Shown here piece by piece: positions 63,052 to 64,000 of a DNA stretch of 64,000 bases. This DNA is from Dehalococcoidales bacterium (GTDB lineage: Bacteria > Chloroflexota > Dehalococcoidia > Dehalococcoidales > UBA2162): positions 32,077 to 96,076 of the forward strand of contig JAFGCW010000060.1 in NCBI GenBank assembly GCA_016932435.1, read 5' to 3'. Below the pieces are notes generated by a model, which did no database searches, had not been told where the DNA came from, and saw only the letters and a program-made list of their open reading frames with translations. The translations under genes and the position numbers were made by a program. Position 1 is the first letter of the stretch, and each line of letters begins with the position of its first letter.

Positions 63052-63547
63052 CGGATTACTCTCAAAGTGGATTTTCGTAATGGTATCAAGATAAGGAACA
63101 TACTTACCATACCGTTGAAAAACGGTATCCAGTAGATTTCTGGATTCCGGCTTCCGCCGGAATGGTTGAAAAGGGATTCCTTTGATTGCCACGTCTTCCA
63201 CCTCAGGCGGATGGACGGTGAACCTCGCAGTGACACCCTACTTCAGTCTTTATTCTGAAAATGGAGTGCTGTGTCATTCTGAGGAAGCTTGTCCACCTCT
63301 GGTGGAAAGAATCTTCTCCAAGTATCATTTGATTCCGTCCGTTCATCCTGAGCTTGTCGAAGGACGAACGGTATCGATTAATATAGATTGCTACGGTTCC
63401 GCTGTAGACGCGGAAACTCGCAATGACAGACGGAAAACTAATTGTTGTTCCCGCACGCTCATCTGTCATTCCCGTCCTTCCTTAATGAGTGTTTACAAAT
63501 CTGTTGAACGGGAATCCAGGAGTGGGGTGACCAGTCGGACTCAGGTT
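63052..63547. repeat. Cluster of at least five unrelated short interspersed repeats
   Basis: No gene. Recognisable units are ATTCCGGC/GCCGGAAT at 63144-63163; a GATTGCCACG...TGACA unit at 63184-63235; a TGTCATTCTGAGG...AATCTTCTCC unit at 63272-63320; CCGTTCATCC...GGACGAACGG at 63338-63371; ATAGATTGC...CGCAATGACA at 63383-63428; and an ATTCCCGT/ACGGGAAT pair at 63468-63515. Relatives of several lie elsewhere in the window. Confidence 0.75.
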
Positions 63548-64000
63548 TTACCCTTTAAGAAAGTCAGTCAGAACCGGCTGGCTGCCGGGTTCGATAACCA
63601 CGAAGTCGTCGTCCCAGTCGCCGGCAAGCAGCTTCCTGAGAAGCTCACGGTTGCCGGTGACGACTTCATGCTTCAAACCGAGATTTTCAGCGGCGGAACG
63701 GGCATAGCGGATGTAGTTGTCCTGGTCTTCGTCGCTAGTGAGGATAAATGCCAGACGGGTGTAGTTGTGCATGGTCTTTTTATACAGAAGGTCGGCCATC
63801 CTCTCGCCGTGTTCTTCCTTCCATTTCTCATAGACCTTATAAGGATCGCCGCCGTGTTCTATCCACCCCTTTGTCAGGTAGTAGGTTCCCGGCGCCTGCT
63901 CAATCTCCTCCTTATATCTCCGGTCGGATCCGAGGAATATACCGATGCAGTCGTGGACTTTCGGAATGACCAGGGTGCAGTTCGGAGAGTTCAGGCCGAG
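63548..64000 (-). CDS. DUF1638-like protein, 5' end cut by window edge
   Basis: The open frame runs to the window end (150 residues seen, start missing). The visible part has LVIPKVHDCIGIFLGSD, then GTYYLTKGWIEHGGD, FVVIEPGSQPVLTDFLKG at the C-terminus. This phrase pattern matches DUF1638 proteins, often found near corrinoid or methylamine-type genes, though no such neighbour is in view. An internal ATG at 63799 would give only 83 aa and is not the real start. Confidence 0.75.
   Translation of the reverse strand, partial: LGLNSPNCTLVIPKVHDCIGIFLGSDRRYKEEIEQAPGTYYLTKGWIEHGGDPYKVYEKWKEEHGERMADLLYKKTMHNYTRLAFILTSDEDQDNYIRYARSAAENLGLKHEVVTGNRELLRKLLAGDWDDDFVVIEPGSQPVLTDFLKG

Noticed and set aside
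63548..63799. An 83-aa gene starting at ATG 63799
   Set aside because: The frame continues open to the window edge with clear DUF1638 phrases upstream; the ATG is internal.

Overview
The window most resembles a chromosome segment of an uncultured member of the Dehalococcoidia (Chloroflexota), near Dehalococcoides/Dehalogenimonas. This is inferred from gene content, not from a database search. The main signs are a division cluster (mraZ-rsmH-ftsA-ftsZ) with no peptidoglycan-synthesis genes, two large secreted envelope proteins of S-layer type (one with BNR/Asp-box repeats), a bacterial Elp3, a B12-dependent ribonucleotide reductase with NrdR, an ECF sigma factor paired with a DUF5667 anti-sigma-like protein, and many short interspersed hairpin repeats. 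No rRNA, tRNA, CRISPR array, prophage or transposase gene was seen.

Layout. 0.3-7.8 kb: a SIMPL lipoprotein and a five-gene minus-strand operon (response regulator, histidine kinase, MacA-like adaptor, ABC ATPase, MacB-like permease), plus a small secreted protein. 8-9.6 kb: ECF sigma and membrane anti-sigma pair. 9.8-16.7 kb: RimI-like acetyltransferase, a tautomerase, an epimerase, 2-oxoacid dehydrogenase E1 alpha and beta, a methyltransferase and Elp3. 16.9-25 kb: a DUF401 permease and two large surface proteins, the first behind tandem promoters and a long leader with a 29-codon ORF. 25-26.5 kb: MFS transporter. 26.5-32 kb: MBL-fold hydrolase and hrcA-grpE-dnaK-dnaJ with a CIRCE-like operator. 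32-36 kb: plsY-der, argF and a membrane protein. 35.8-42.2 kb: DUF4342, GIY-YIG, histidine phosphatase, rhodanese, polA, a second MFS and a GNAT. 42.4-46.2 kb: mutM, methyltransferase, cupin-like protein, membrane proteins and a beta-hydroxyacid dehydrogenase. 46.2-53.9 kb: nrdJ, nrdR, ftsZ, ftsA, rsmH, mraZ (all minus). 54.1-58.7 kb: trmD, rplS with a long acidic tail, priA, def. 58.7-64 kb: Eis-like acetyltransferase, CtpA protease, HAD hydrolase, EFR1-type flavodoxin-ferredoxin, a repeat-rich spacer and a truncated DUF1638 gene.

The most unusual observation is a 26-residue peptide that is 100% identical between the extracytoplasmic part of the anti-sigma-like protein (residues 262-287) and the juxtamembrane stalk of the main surface protein (residues 780-805). 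Sixteen of the 26 codons differ, all synonymously. This suggests a selected functional link between an envelope-stress sigma system and the surface layer, 10 kb away. Other points of interest are a five-unit 10-bp MraZ operator, a double NrdR box over the nrdR promoter, two possible nrdJ start sites, several promoters whose -10 lies so close to the start codon that the mRNA may be leaderless, and pairs of MITE-like repeats.
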